A DNA stretch of 6,520 bases, from positions 1 through 6,520 of the forward strand of contig CALIZH010000367.1 in assembly GCA_938028585.1 (NCBI GenBank), read 5' to 3'. The stretch is from an uncultured Actinomyces sp. (GTDB lineage: Bacteria > Actinomycetota > Actinomycetes > Actinomycetales > Actinomycetaceae). The notes under the pieces were generated by a model. It was not told the origin of the DNA. It saw only the letters and a list, made by a program, of their open reading frames with translations, and made no database searches. Position numbers and translations under genes: made by a program. Of the stretch, positions 1 to 5,591 are shown piece by piece. Numbering within the stretch: the stretch's first letter is position 1; each line of letters begins with the position of its first letter.

Positions 1-1
1 G

Positions 2-79
2 CCGCCTTATGCGCCAACTCCTGCTGTGCAAGGTCCTGTTCCTCACCCATCGCCCGCTCCAGCTCCTGTGGCACAGTGA
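2..79 (+). CDS. C-terminal tail of a Pro/Ala-rich protein (5' end outside window)
   Basis: An open frame enters from the left edge and ends at TGA 77-79, giving 25 visible residues dominated by Pro, Ala and Val, beginning PPYAPTPAVQGP and ending APAPVAQ. Only a low-complexity tail is visible, so the function cannot be named. The composition resembles the Pro/Ala linker of the RDD-FHA protein at 2642-4036 and the disordered tails common on proteins encoded in actinobacterial type VII loci. The stop lies 23 bases before the ATG of the decayed hydrolase copy at 103, so the two were probably once co-transcribed. The alternative is a chance open frame, but the strong compositional bias in this frame only, ending just before the next ribosome-binding site, argues for a real gene end. 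Confidence 0.6.
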   Translation, partial: PPYAPTPAVQGPVPHPSPAPAPVAQ

Positions 80-102
80 AGCTAAAGGCCTGAAGGTACA
101 AA

Positions 103-195
103 ATGGCGTTGACGTGGGGTCAGGTTAAAACCTGGAGTTTGGACAGTTTGTCTGCCTAGGTGGGGACTGCAGGTGCTCGCAGGGGGTACTCCTCT
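103..195 (+). pseudogene. Remnant of the 5' end of a second DUF1023 hydrolase gene
   Basis: Translation from ATG 103 gives MALTWGQVKTWSLDSLSA, then an amber codon at 157-159, then VGTAGARR. This aligns without gaps to residues 1-27 of the intact hydrolase at 293: by hand count 16 of 27 residues and 56 of 81 bases match. The amber codon replaces Tyr19 (TAT) of the intact copy. The ribosome-binding sequence is also preserved (GAAGG at 92-96, compared with GAAGG at 281-285). After codon 27 one extra base in the remnant restores a weak match (GGTACT against GATACT), and then the similarity stops. The remaining ~540 codons are missing, so this is a dead fragment and not a small gene. The divergence shows that the lost copy was a distinct paralogue, not a recent exact duplication. 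The right edge of the remnant is uncertain between about 183 and 195. Confidence 0.85.
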
Positions 196-196
196 T

Positions 197-241
197 GATT
201 TCATTTCCAGTCGTATCGATATAGACATCCCGGAAAAGTAA
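197..241 (+). pseudogene. Remnant of the 3' end of a second lipoprotein gene
   Basis: Reading from 197 gives DFISSRIDIDIPEK and a stop (TAA 239-241). This matches the last 14 residues of the intact lipoprotein, DFIAGRVDIDIPEE plus TAG at 2587-2631. By hand count 10 of 14 residues and 35 of 45 bases match, with no gaps. The rest of the lipoprotein (about 196 codons) and nearly all of the preceding hydrolase are absent, so one large deletion of roughly 2.3 kb, measured against the intact cassette, would explain the structure. No start codon or ribosome-binding site serves this fragment. Together with the remnant at 103-195 it shows that the duplicated unit was the two-gene cassette. Confidence 0.85.
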
Positions 242-280
242 TTTGCGAAATTCAACTTCTAGCGTTTGTACAAGGAACTT

Positions 281-286
281 GAAGGA
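281..286 (+). promoter_or_regulatory. Ribosome-binding site choosing the hydrolase ATG at 293
   Basis: GAAGGA lies 6 bases before ATG 293. The frame is also open upstream to a TTG at 266, but that codon has no comparable Shine-Dalgarno sequence. The decayed paralogue has its own GAAGG 6 bases before the equivalent ATG at 103, and its similarity to the intact protein starts at that Met. Both facts place the true start at 293. Confidence 0.75.
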
Positions 287-292
287 AAGACA

Positions 293-1999
293 ATGTCGTT
301 AACATGGGGCCAGATTCAGACCTGGAGTTCAGCCGGTTTGTCCACCTATGCGGGGAAGGTTGGCGCAAGGCGAGATACTGTCGTTAAGCAGGCTGATGCT
401 CTTCAGGCACGTATGAGTTCCTTCAAGGGTGAGGGAGCGACTGCAGATGCGCTGCGTGCGAAGATGGGCATTGCTCACAAGGAACTGACGACGCTCGCCG
501 ATGACCTTCTAGAAATCCAAGAGGCCGTCAAAGTTGCATCGGGCGACGTTTCCCAGGTCGAGAACGCGGTCAAGGCGGCGCTGCAACAGGCGTCCTCGAC
601 GCACTGCACGATTTCCGCGGCGGGAATAGCGACATGCAATTCTCCTGGGAACTCCATGAGCCAGTACACGCGGCAGAGCACCGAAGCCTCGGTTAATCGA
701 TTAGTGGGGCAGGCGGTCGACTTGGCCAATACTGCCGACACGACGTTGAACGCACGGTTAAAAACCGTCGGGACGCCGGGGAGTACCGCGAAATCGACTT
801 CGACGCAGACGCACGATCTCTCGGACGCAGAACAGAAGAAGTTCAAGAAGATGACGCCGGAGGAGCGCGCGAAGTATTGGTCGCAGCAATCTGAGGCGCA
901 GAAGCAGCATCTGTGCGATAAGTACCCGGATCTGATCGGTAACGCTGACGGCGTTGAGGGCTGGGCACGGGACCGAGCGAACAGAAATCGTCTCCCGAAA
1001 CTGAAGCAGGAAGCAAAGGACAATGTCTCCACGTACACGGAGCTCCTGAAAAGCCCGTGGATTGATAGCAATACCCGTGCGTACTATCTGAGTGAGCTGG
1101 ATAAGGCAGAGAAGGCAGTGAAAGCCTATGACGCCGTGCAAGAACAGCTCGACAAGGGCATAAGCCTTGAGGACTACCAGCACGGGAAGAAGGGGGATCC
1201 TGTATCGCTCCTGACTCTTCAAAACGATGGTGCGCGAGTCAAGGCCGCGATGGGTCAAGGCGACGTTGATCATGCGAAGAACGTGGCGACTTTTGTCCCC
1301 GGTATCGGCACGACAGTCGAAGGCAGCATGGGTGAGTACATGCGACAAACCAAAAACCTGCGTAGCGCTGCGATGGCTCAGGGGAACCTGTCTGCGCGTG
1401 ATGTCGCGACTGTTGCCTGGCTGGGCTATGACGCCCCGGGTAAGGCTGATTTGAGTCAGCCTCAGAATATTCCGGGGATCATTTCCCCCTTCCTCGCAAA
1501 AGCGGGTTCAGACCGTTTGGCTGGTTTCATGAACGGTATGCAGGCATCGCGTGACTACGGCGCGGGTGATGCGCACATGACCCTCGTCGGGCATTCCTAT
1601 GGCTCGAGTACCTCAGGCATGGCAGCAACAAAGGTCAAGTACGGCGTGATCGATGACCTAGTGCTGTTTGGTTCTCCCGGTATGGGGACCTACGATGCGA
1701 AAAACTACCACGTTGATCAAAATCATCTGTGGGTCTCGGGGGTCCCAAAGGGTGATAGTGTCCAAGGTATGGGGGCAATTAGAGGTGGAATCGTCGGTAG
1801 CTTGGGTAAGAACCCCATGGACTCTGATTCAGGGTTTACTCACCTCTCGGACGATGCGACAGGCTCGCCGAAATACAACAAGGATGCCCCCGCAAGTAAG
1901 CCGTTTAATTTCAACTTTGATAACCACAACATTTACTTGGAAAATGGCACTGAAACGCTTCAGGATATCGGTCGTGTCGTTGCGGGGGTGAAGCGCTGA
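293..1999 (+). CDS. DUF1023-type alpha/beta hydrolase with WXG/LXG-like helical N-terminus; candidate type VII substrate
   Basis: A 568-residue protein starting MSLTWGQIQTW. Residues 1-100 and about 120-160 are predominantly helical and resemble the WXG/LXG-like front ends of type VII-linked proteins, although the usual WxG turn reads FKG (residues 44-46). Residues ~190-235 carry the signature common in DUF1023 (Abhydrolase_8) proteins: a YPDLIGNADGV stretch followed by RDRANR. The hydrolase fold follows, with VAWLGYDAP (374-382) and the nucleophile elbow GHSYG with Ser435. Asp488 (in KGDSV) and His545 (in DNHNIY) are the likely remaining triad residues. There is no Sec signal peptide, as expected for a type VII substrate. 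The family usually lacks a known substrate; esterase or lipase chemistry is suggested by the fold only. The stop overlaps the ATG of the lipoprotein gene (TGATG), indicating coupled translation. Cys105 and Cys115 could form a disulfide after export. Family assignment is strong; secretion and effector role are inferred from the N-terminus and the neighbouring eccC/eccD. Confidence 0.85.
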   Translation: MSLTWGQIQTWSSAGLSTYAGKVGARRDTVVKQADALQARMSSFKGEGATADALRAKMGIAHKELTTLADDLLEIQEAVKVASGDVSQVENAVKAALQQASSTHCTISAAGIATCNSPGNSMSQYTRQSTEASVNRLVGQAVDLANTADTTLNARLKTVGTPGSTAKSTSTQTHDLSDAEQKKFKKMTPEERAKYWSQQSEAQKQHLCDKYPDLIGNADGVEGWARDRANRNRLPKLKQEAKDNVSTYTELLKSPWIDSNTRAYYLSELDKAEKAVKAYDAVQEQLDKGISLEDYQHGKKGDPVSLLTLQNDGARVKAAMGQGDVDHAKNVATFVPGIGTTVEGSMGEYMRQTKNLRSAAMAQGNLSARDVATVAWLGYDAPGKADLSQPQNIPGIISPFLAKAGSDRLAGFMNGMQASRDYGAGDAHMTLVGHSYGSSTSGMAATKVKYGVIDDLVLFGSPGMGTYDAKNYHVDQNHLWVSGVPKGDSVQGMGAIRGGIVGSLGKNPMDSDSGFTHLSDDATGSPKYNKDAPASKPFNFNFDNHNIYLENGTETLQDIGRVVAGVKR

Positions 2000-2631
2000 T
2001 GCGCGCTGTGTGGCGGTCTGTGTTGGGGGCGGCGTGTGTGCTGGCCCTGGCCGCGTGTTCGCCCGTCCTGAGGGATCCCCAGAGTACGACTACGCAATCG
2101 GTGTCACCATCTAAGAGCGGAAAGGCAACAAGCATGGTCTATTGGGATGGAAGCCTCCCCCTGGAGCAGCGTCAGTCCATTCAGGCGTTTCAGCGTGATG
2201 AGGAACCGAAGATTCTTGAGTTCCGTCGTCGCCTTGCCGAGGCCGGTGGCGGAGGTGCGTGGGAAGCGCGCAGTTTTGGGTCGGCGATCAATAAGGAAAC
2301 TGACCAATCCTCAGGCCACGAGCAGCCGGCGTGGGAGCTTGTGGGGCAAGATGTTGCTGGTCCTTATGTTCCCGTTCCTGAGGTTGAGAGGATCGGGCGC
2401 GAGGTCTTGTCTGAAACCTACTCTGATTATGAGTTGGGGTCGGACAAGGGTGGTGTGCGTCAGCTGTCGTGGAGTGACCCGGTCAATGGTGGCTTCTTGT
2501 ATGTAACCGTTCACGAGGGGAAAGCGACCTTGATGCGCTATCAGACGGGTTTGCGTCCCTCGGATGGGACGACGGAGAATCCGCGCGATTTCATCGCTGG
2601 GCGCGTCGATATCGACATCCCGGAAGAGTAG
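1999..2631 (+). CDS. Lipoprotein coupled to the DUF1023 hydrolase; possible immunity or partner protein
   Basis: A 210-residue protein with a lipoprotein signal: positive residues at positions 2 and 6, a hydrophobic core, and the lipobox LAAC with Cys20 as the lipidated residue. Mature residues 21-45 are Ser/Thr/Gln-rich and probably a flexible tether. The rest is a soluble domain that I do not recognise; it includes a helical, charged stretch (55-82), a Gly run (83-86) and an acidic C-terminus (VDIDIPEE). Its ATG shares one base with the hydrolase TGA, and a GGGGG stretch at 1984-1988 can serve as ribosome-binding site. The protein should sit on the outer face of the cytoplasmic membrane, where an exported hydrolase would act. 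Tight pairing with the hydrolase, and joint decay of a second copy of both genes at 103-241, suggest they function as a unit. An immunity role is one option; a chaperone-like or substrate-presenting partner is another. Confidence 0.85.
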   Translation: MRAVWRSVLGAACVLALAACSPVLRDPQSTTTQSVSPSKSGKATSMVYWDGSLPLEQRQSIQAFQRDEEPKILEFRRRLAEAGGGGAWEARSFGSAINKETDQSSGHEQPAWELVGQDVAGPYVPVPEVERIGREVLSETYSDYELGSDKGGVRQLSWSDPVNGGFLYVTVHEGKATLMRYQTGLRPSDGTTENPRDFIAGRVDIDIPEE

Positions 2632-2641
2632 ATTCGCAGCC
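2632..2641. other. 10-bp convergent gap between lipoprotein and RDD-FHA genes
   Basis: The lipoprotein stop (TAG 2629-2631) and the minus-strand RDD-FHA stop (2642-2644) face each other across only 10 bases. No stem-loop with a T-run is visible in the gap, so transcripts from the two sides probably overlap or end by another mechanism. Confidence 0.7.
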
Positions 2642-4036
2642 CTATCGACTAACCGACAGCCTGCGCTCACCCAGCAAGAGCACGGTCCCAACCGGGACCT
2701 TGACGCGCTGCCCACGGGGCAGCGGCTGGGTTGAGCCGTCGGGTGCCTGCAACCGCGTGCCATTCGCCGAGAATGTGTCCTCGATCCACAGGGCCTCGCC
2801 GTCGGCGGGCGCAACGCGCAGGTGCGTACGTGAAAGCGAACGCGTCGAGTCCGCAATCGCAATGGCCTGCGCGTCCGCAGGAGTCTGCTCGGGTGCACGT
2901 CCCAGAACAATCTGAGCATTCACCTCAATGCGCTGTCCGTCATCGACAATGATCGCCAGCGTCGGTGCCGAGGCGAAAGATGGCCCAGGCATGCTCTGCC
3001 GCGGCGCGCTTGCCTGCGGGGTTGGCGCTTGGGGAACCTTCGGCATTGCCGAGGCCCCGCCATGACGTGCGGGAACAGCAGGCCCCGCCGGTGGAACCGG
3101 CTGCTGAGCGGGCGCCGAAACAGTTGGAGCGGTCATCGAAACAGGCGCGCCTGTAGGCGCGGGAGCGGCAATCGGCGCTTCCACCGGCGCCCCGGTAGGA
3201 GCCGGAGCGGACATAGCCACCGGATCTGGCGCAGCCACAGGCGCTACAGGTGGAGCAACCTGGACCGGCGCAGTCGTAGGCGGAGCCATCGGAGCGGGCG
3301 AAGGCGCAGCGACTGAGCCAGCCGCGACCTCGGGAGAAGCAGAAGGACCAGCCCACTGATGAGCGGGGGAAGGCGCAGCAACTGAGCCAGGCGCGGCCTC
3401 GCTTGCCGAAGTTTGACGCGAGGCGAAAACAGCCTCAGAAGCACCAGAACGGCTCGCGCGAATATCGAGGTTGCCCATGCCACACACGCGATCAACCCAG
3501 GTTTGGCCATCTCGAGCAATAGCCCACGTGATCACCGGTCCAACGACCGTTGCGTGCAAAAGCAACATAATGAAGCTATGCGCGCTCTGCCTGCCCAAAC
3601 CCGGTGCACGGTCGAACTCCATCCCGCGCTCGCTGGGAGTTGGCTGCGTAGAAATAGCAGCGATCTGCATAGCAAAAGCACCGGGAGTACGTCCCGAACG
3701 CGCACGAATGAAAGTCGCAATAATCCACAGCTCGCAGGCCACAATCACAACAACGGGCAACGAGGGATACACCCACCATGCCAAGGCCGTGAGCACCGCA
3801 AAACACACCACGTCGATTAGGTAAGCAGCTGCAAGCGCACCGCCGCTCGCAGCTGCCGCGTAGCTGCGCGGTGTCGGAGTGGGCGCAGCAAAAGCCCCCG
3901 GCTGTCCCGGGAATCCCATGGAAGCGCCAAAATCAGGCTGGCCAGGGTAGCTCGGCTGTCCGGCAAAGCCCATCTCGTCCACGCCCCGTGCCTGAGAAAC
4001 GGGAACCTGAACCGGAGTAATACGAAGCTCGCTCAT
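2642..4036 (-). CDS. RDD-family membrane protein with Pro/Ala linker and C-terminal FHA domain
   Basis: A 464-residue protein in three parts. Residues 1-57 form a Gly/Pro-rich cytoplasmic arm with three GQP motifs. Residues ~60-195 form an RDD-like domain: predicted membrane segments near 66-90, 92-110 and 152-173, a GRTPG motif (115-119), and a GQTWVDRVCG segment (177-186) matching the usual end of RDD domains. Residues ~195-355 form a low-complexity Pro/Ala/Val linker with internal repeats. Residues ~360-464 form an FHA domain with the conserved Gly-Arg (379-380), SRTH (402-405) and Asn-Gly (425-426), the residues that normally contact phosphothreonine peptides. The start ATG overlaps the eccD stop as ATGA (4 bases), with AGGTGG just upstream as ribosome-binding site, so it is translated with EccD. 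The context suggests a membrane-anchored phosphopeptide reader serving the secretion system. Domain calls are solid; the partner and kinase are unknown and not in the window. Confidence 0.85.
   Translation of the reverse strand: MSELRITPVQVPVSQARGVDEMGFAGQPSYPGQPDFGASMGFPGQPGAFAAPTPTPRSYAAAASGGALAAAYLIDVVCFAVLTALAWWVYPSLPVVVIVACELWIIATFIRARSGRTPGAFAMQIAAISTQPTPSERGMEFDRAPGLGRQSAHSFIMLLLHATVVGPVITWAIARDGQTWVDRVCGMGNLDIRASRSGASEAVFASRQTSASEAAPGSVAAPSPAHQWAGPSASPEVAAGSVAAPSPAPMAPPTTAPVQVAPPVAPVAAPDPVAMSAPAPTGAPVEAPIAAPAPTGAPVSMTAPTVSAPAQQPVPPAGPAVPARHGGASAMPKVPQAPTPQASAPRQSMPGPSFASAPTLAIIVDDGQRIEVNAQIVLGRAPEQTPADAQAIAIADSTRSLSRTHLRVAPADGEALWIEDTFSANGTRLQAPDGSTQPLPRGQRVKVPVGTVLLLGERRLSVSR
3141..3210 (-). 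repeat. Imperfect direct repeat in the linker encoding APAPTGAPV twice
   Basis: Two 28-base copies, 3141-3168 and 3183-3210, are offset by 42 bases and differ at 5 positions by hand count. They encode the two APAPTGAPV blocks of the RDD-FHA linker. The offset is a multiple of three, so copy number can change without frameshift. Confidence 0.7.
3293..3401 (-). repeat. 40-bp direct repeat in the linker encoding GSVAAPSPA twice
   Basis: Copies at 3293-3332 and 3362-3401 differ at 4 of 40 positions by hand count and are offset by 69 bases (23 codons). On the minus strand they encode two GSVAAPSPA blocks. This is an internal duplication of linker sequence, likely to vary in copy number between strains. 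Confidence 0.75.
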
Positions 4037-5424
4037 GATGCCACCTGTCGAATGAGGTCAAAGAGGTCCGCAGCGAAGAAAGAGGCCGGGAAAATAACGG
4101 TCAATGAAAGCGCCTGGAAAATATCAGCACAACGCCCAATTAAAGGCGAATGGTCCTGTTCGGCGCGCATGCGAGTCCACATGAGCGACGCACAGCCCAG
4201 CACGACCAGAGCAGCCGCAGCATAGGCATTGCCGACCAGGTCTCGCGAAGCGGGTGAGATCAACAGTGTCGCAAGCAAAATCAGTGCGCCTACGCGAGGA
4301 ACCACACGCGAGGACGCCCAGCGGCGCTCGCGGGGAACGACAACCAGCGCGATCACCGAGGCGCAGACCAACACGAGGCACGCGATCTGCTGGGGCGAAT
4401 GAATTCCAACCATCGAGTAAATAACTGGCGCACCGACAAAGATCAAGCCCAAGCTCACGTACTGCACCAAGCGTGTGCGCGAGGTTGCGTCGGTGACGGT
4501 TCGGTTCACGCGTCGACCCGTGATACGTGAGGGGGAGGGGACCTCGGGGGAACGGACAGTCGGCGCTGAAGTCGTCACCAGCGGCATGTCGAGCAACTGC
4601 GTGGCGGGAATCCGCACCGACAGACTCGGCGATGCGGTAATCGCGCAAACAGCGAAAGCAATAGCAAAAGGAGCGACGCGATGAAGAGGCGCATTAAGGA
4701 AAGTTAAAACCGTCGCGCAACCCGTGAGGAGTCCCCAGCTCACTGCGTGTGCGCTGCTCAGGGGAGTGCTGCGCCACAGCCACAGGCCAAGCGCCACGCC
4801 GGTCGCGCCCCACAGGGGGAAGAGAAGCGCGGCAACCTGCGACATCGTCATGATCTGCGAGGCCTCGGCGTAGATTCGCGCGTTGCCCAGCGCTGGCAGC
4901 AGCCCAAGGAAAGAAATCCCCGCGCTCAGCGTCCACGCACACAGCAGTCCCGCGTTGGTGTGCACGCGGCGCTGGTAGAGCACGAGCAGGCACAGCAGCA
5001 AGGACAAAGCCCCGACCGTGAGCATTGCCCACCAAGGAAGCGAAAACTTTGCTGCAAAACGAGGAGCAATGAGCGCGCAGAAGATCAGGAGCGCATCCAT
5101 TGCGCACGCAAGAAGACCGCAGATGGTTAAGACTAGGGACGGGCGGAACCACGGGTCGGAGGTTCTCTCGATAGCGCGCTGTTCTTGGATCTGGCGCTCG
5201 CGGCCGGAAGTGATGGAAATAAGGACGCCTTGGGGGAGGTCTGTTCCCAGCACGGCTCCCATATTTAAAGCGCGACCATCGGCTCCGGTGATCTGAAGAC
5301 TCGGATCGGTTGAATCGATATCGAGCATAGACAGAAGGCCAGTAACTGTTGTCCCCAAAGGAACAATGAGATCTTGAGTACCCGAAGCGTCGGTGACAGT
5401 GACTGCCGCCTGTTTGAGAGCCAC
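4033..5424 (-). CDS. eccD: Type VII secretion integral membrane protein, EccD-type
   Basis: A 463-residue protein whose architecture matches EccD, the many-spanning membrane component of ESX secretion complexes. Residues ~5-75 look like the cytoplasmic ubiquitin-like domain: a beta-rich stretch with a VPLGTTVTGLL helix start, a DGRAL turn and a final VLISI strand. After a charged connector (74-93) there are about 11 hydrophobic segments, near 95-120, 129-150, 157-179, 192-218, 224-245, 248-266, 320-342, 346-364, 376-392, 398-417 and 433-459. A cytoplasmic loop at ~270-318 separates segments 6 and 7; it begins with SVRIPATQLLDMP, similar to the motif at this place in other EccD proteins. The start is GTG (5422-5424), supported by an AAGGAGG four bases upstream. 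The stop overlaps the RDD-FHA start (ATGA). The gene is divergent from eccC. The family usually has about 11 membrane segments and 450-500 residues, so the protein looks complete. Confidence 0.85.
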   Translation of the reverse strand: MALKQAAVTVTDASGTQDLIVPLGTTVTGLLSMLDIDSTDPSLQITGADGRALNMGAVLGTDLPQGVLISITSGRERQIQEQRAIERTSDPWFRPSLVLTICGLLACAMDALLIFCALIAPRFAAKFSLPWWAMLTVGALSLLLCLLVLYQRRVHTNAGLLCAWTLSAGISFLGLLPALGNARIYAEASQIMTMSQVAALLFPLWGATGVALGLWLWRSTPLSSAHAVSWGLLTGCATVLTFLNAPLHRVAPFAIAFAVCAITASPSLSVRIPATQLLDMPLVTTSAPTVRSPEVPSPSRITGRRVNRTVTDATSRTRLVQYVSLGLIFVGAPVIYSMVGIHSPQQIACLVLVCASVIALVVVPRERRWASSRVVPRVGALILLATLLISPASRDLVGNAYAAAALVVLGCASLMWTRMRAEQDHSPLIGRCADIFQALSLTVIFPASFFAADLFDLIRQVAS

Positions 5425-5428
5425 GCTC

Positions 5429-5435
5429 CCTCCTT
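5429..5435 (-). promoter_or_regulatory. Strong ribosome-binding site for the GTG start of eccD
   Basis: The minus strand reads AAGGAGG, a near-perfect anti-Shine-Dalgarno match, ending four bases before GTG at 5424. It fixes the eccD start at this GTG and predicts efficient translation, which would also feed the coupled RDD-FHA gene. Confidence 0.8.
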
Positions 5436-5581
5436 CACTTCGGTATCACCCGGATTTAGTCGTCAATTATGTTCAAAAGTCATCATTCAGATTACCCGAC
5501 GAAACAAGCACCATGCTACGGGCAGCCCAGCTACAAGCTAGGATACATACAGATATGAACAAAAACGGGAGATTGAACTCC

Positions 5582-5586
5582 AGGAG
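5582..5586 (+). promoter_or_regulatory. Ribosome-binding site for eccC
   Basis: AGGAG lies five bases before ATG 5592. It sets the start of the eccC reading frame, which then stays open to the right edge. Confidence 0.75.
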
Positions 5587-5591
5587 ACTGT

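Larger units (their letters stand above)
5425..5591. promoter_or_regulatory. Divergent eccD/eccC intergenic region, probable promoters both ways
   Basis: These 167 bases separate the divergent eccD and eccC start codons, and the central part (about 5455-5580) is clearly richer in A and T than the genes around it. On the minus strand CATAAT (complement of 5467-5472) is a fair -10 hexamer about 42 bases before the eccD start, without a good -35. On the plus strand TAGGAT (5539-5544) is a weak -10 candidate about 47 bases before eccC, again without a clear -35. No convincing operator palindrome was found. The region must hold the start signals for both secretion transcripts unless one is read from outside; exact positions are uncertain. 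Confidence 0.45.

Noticed and set aside
103..241. The remnant region as a small functional gene or an in-frame fusion
   Set aside because: The hydrolase-derived frame stops at 157-159 after 18 codons, and the lipoprotein-derived part is in another frame with no start signal.
243..271. Promoter for the hydrolase: TTGCGA and TTGTAC with 17-base spacing
   Set aside because: The -10 candidate matches the consensus at only two of six positions; the cassette is more likely transcribed from upstream or from a promoter I cannot recognise.
266..292. Upstream TTG start for the hydrolase (nine extra residues)
   Set aside because: GAAGGA is correctly spaced for ATG 293, not TTG 266, and the decayed paralogue starts at the equivalent Met.
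475..1348. Two overlapping minus-strand open frames opposite the hydrolase gene
   Set aside because: They overlap each other and the well-supported DUF1023 protein, and their products are Arg/Ser/Cys/Leu-rich without domain features, typical of shadow frames.
2684..2699. Perfect inverted repeat GGTCCC-AACC-GGGACC near the 3' end of the RDD-FHA gene, as a terminator
   Set aside because: The stem is only 6 bp, it lies inside the coding sequence, and no T-run follows on either strand.
2700..3824. Several plus-strand open frames opposite the RDD-FHA gene
   Set aside because: Their products are Arg/Ser/His-rich low-complexity sequence caused by the antisense of the Pro/Ala linker; the minus strand carries the recognisable RDD and FHA domains.
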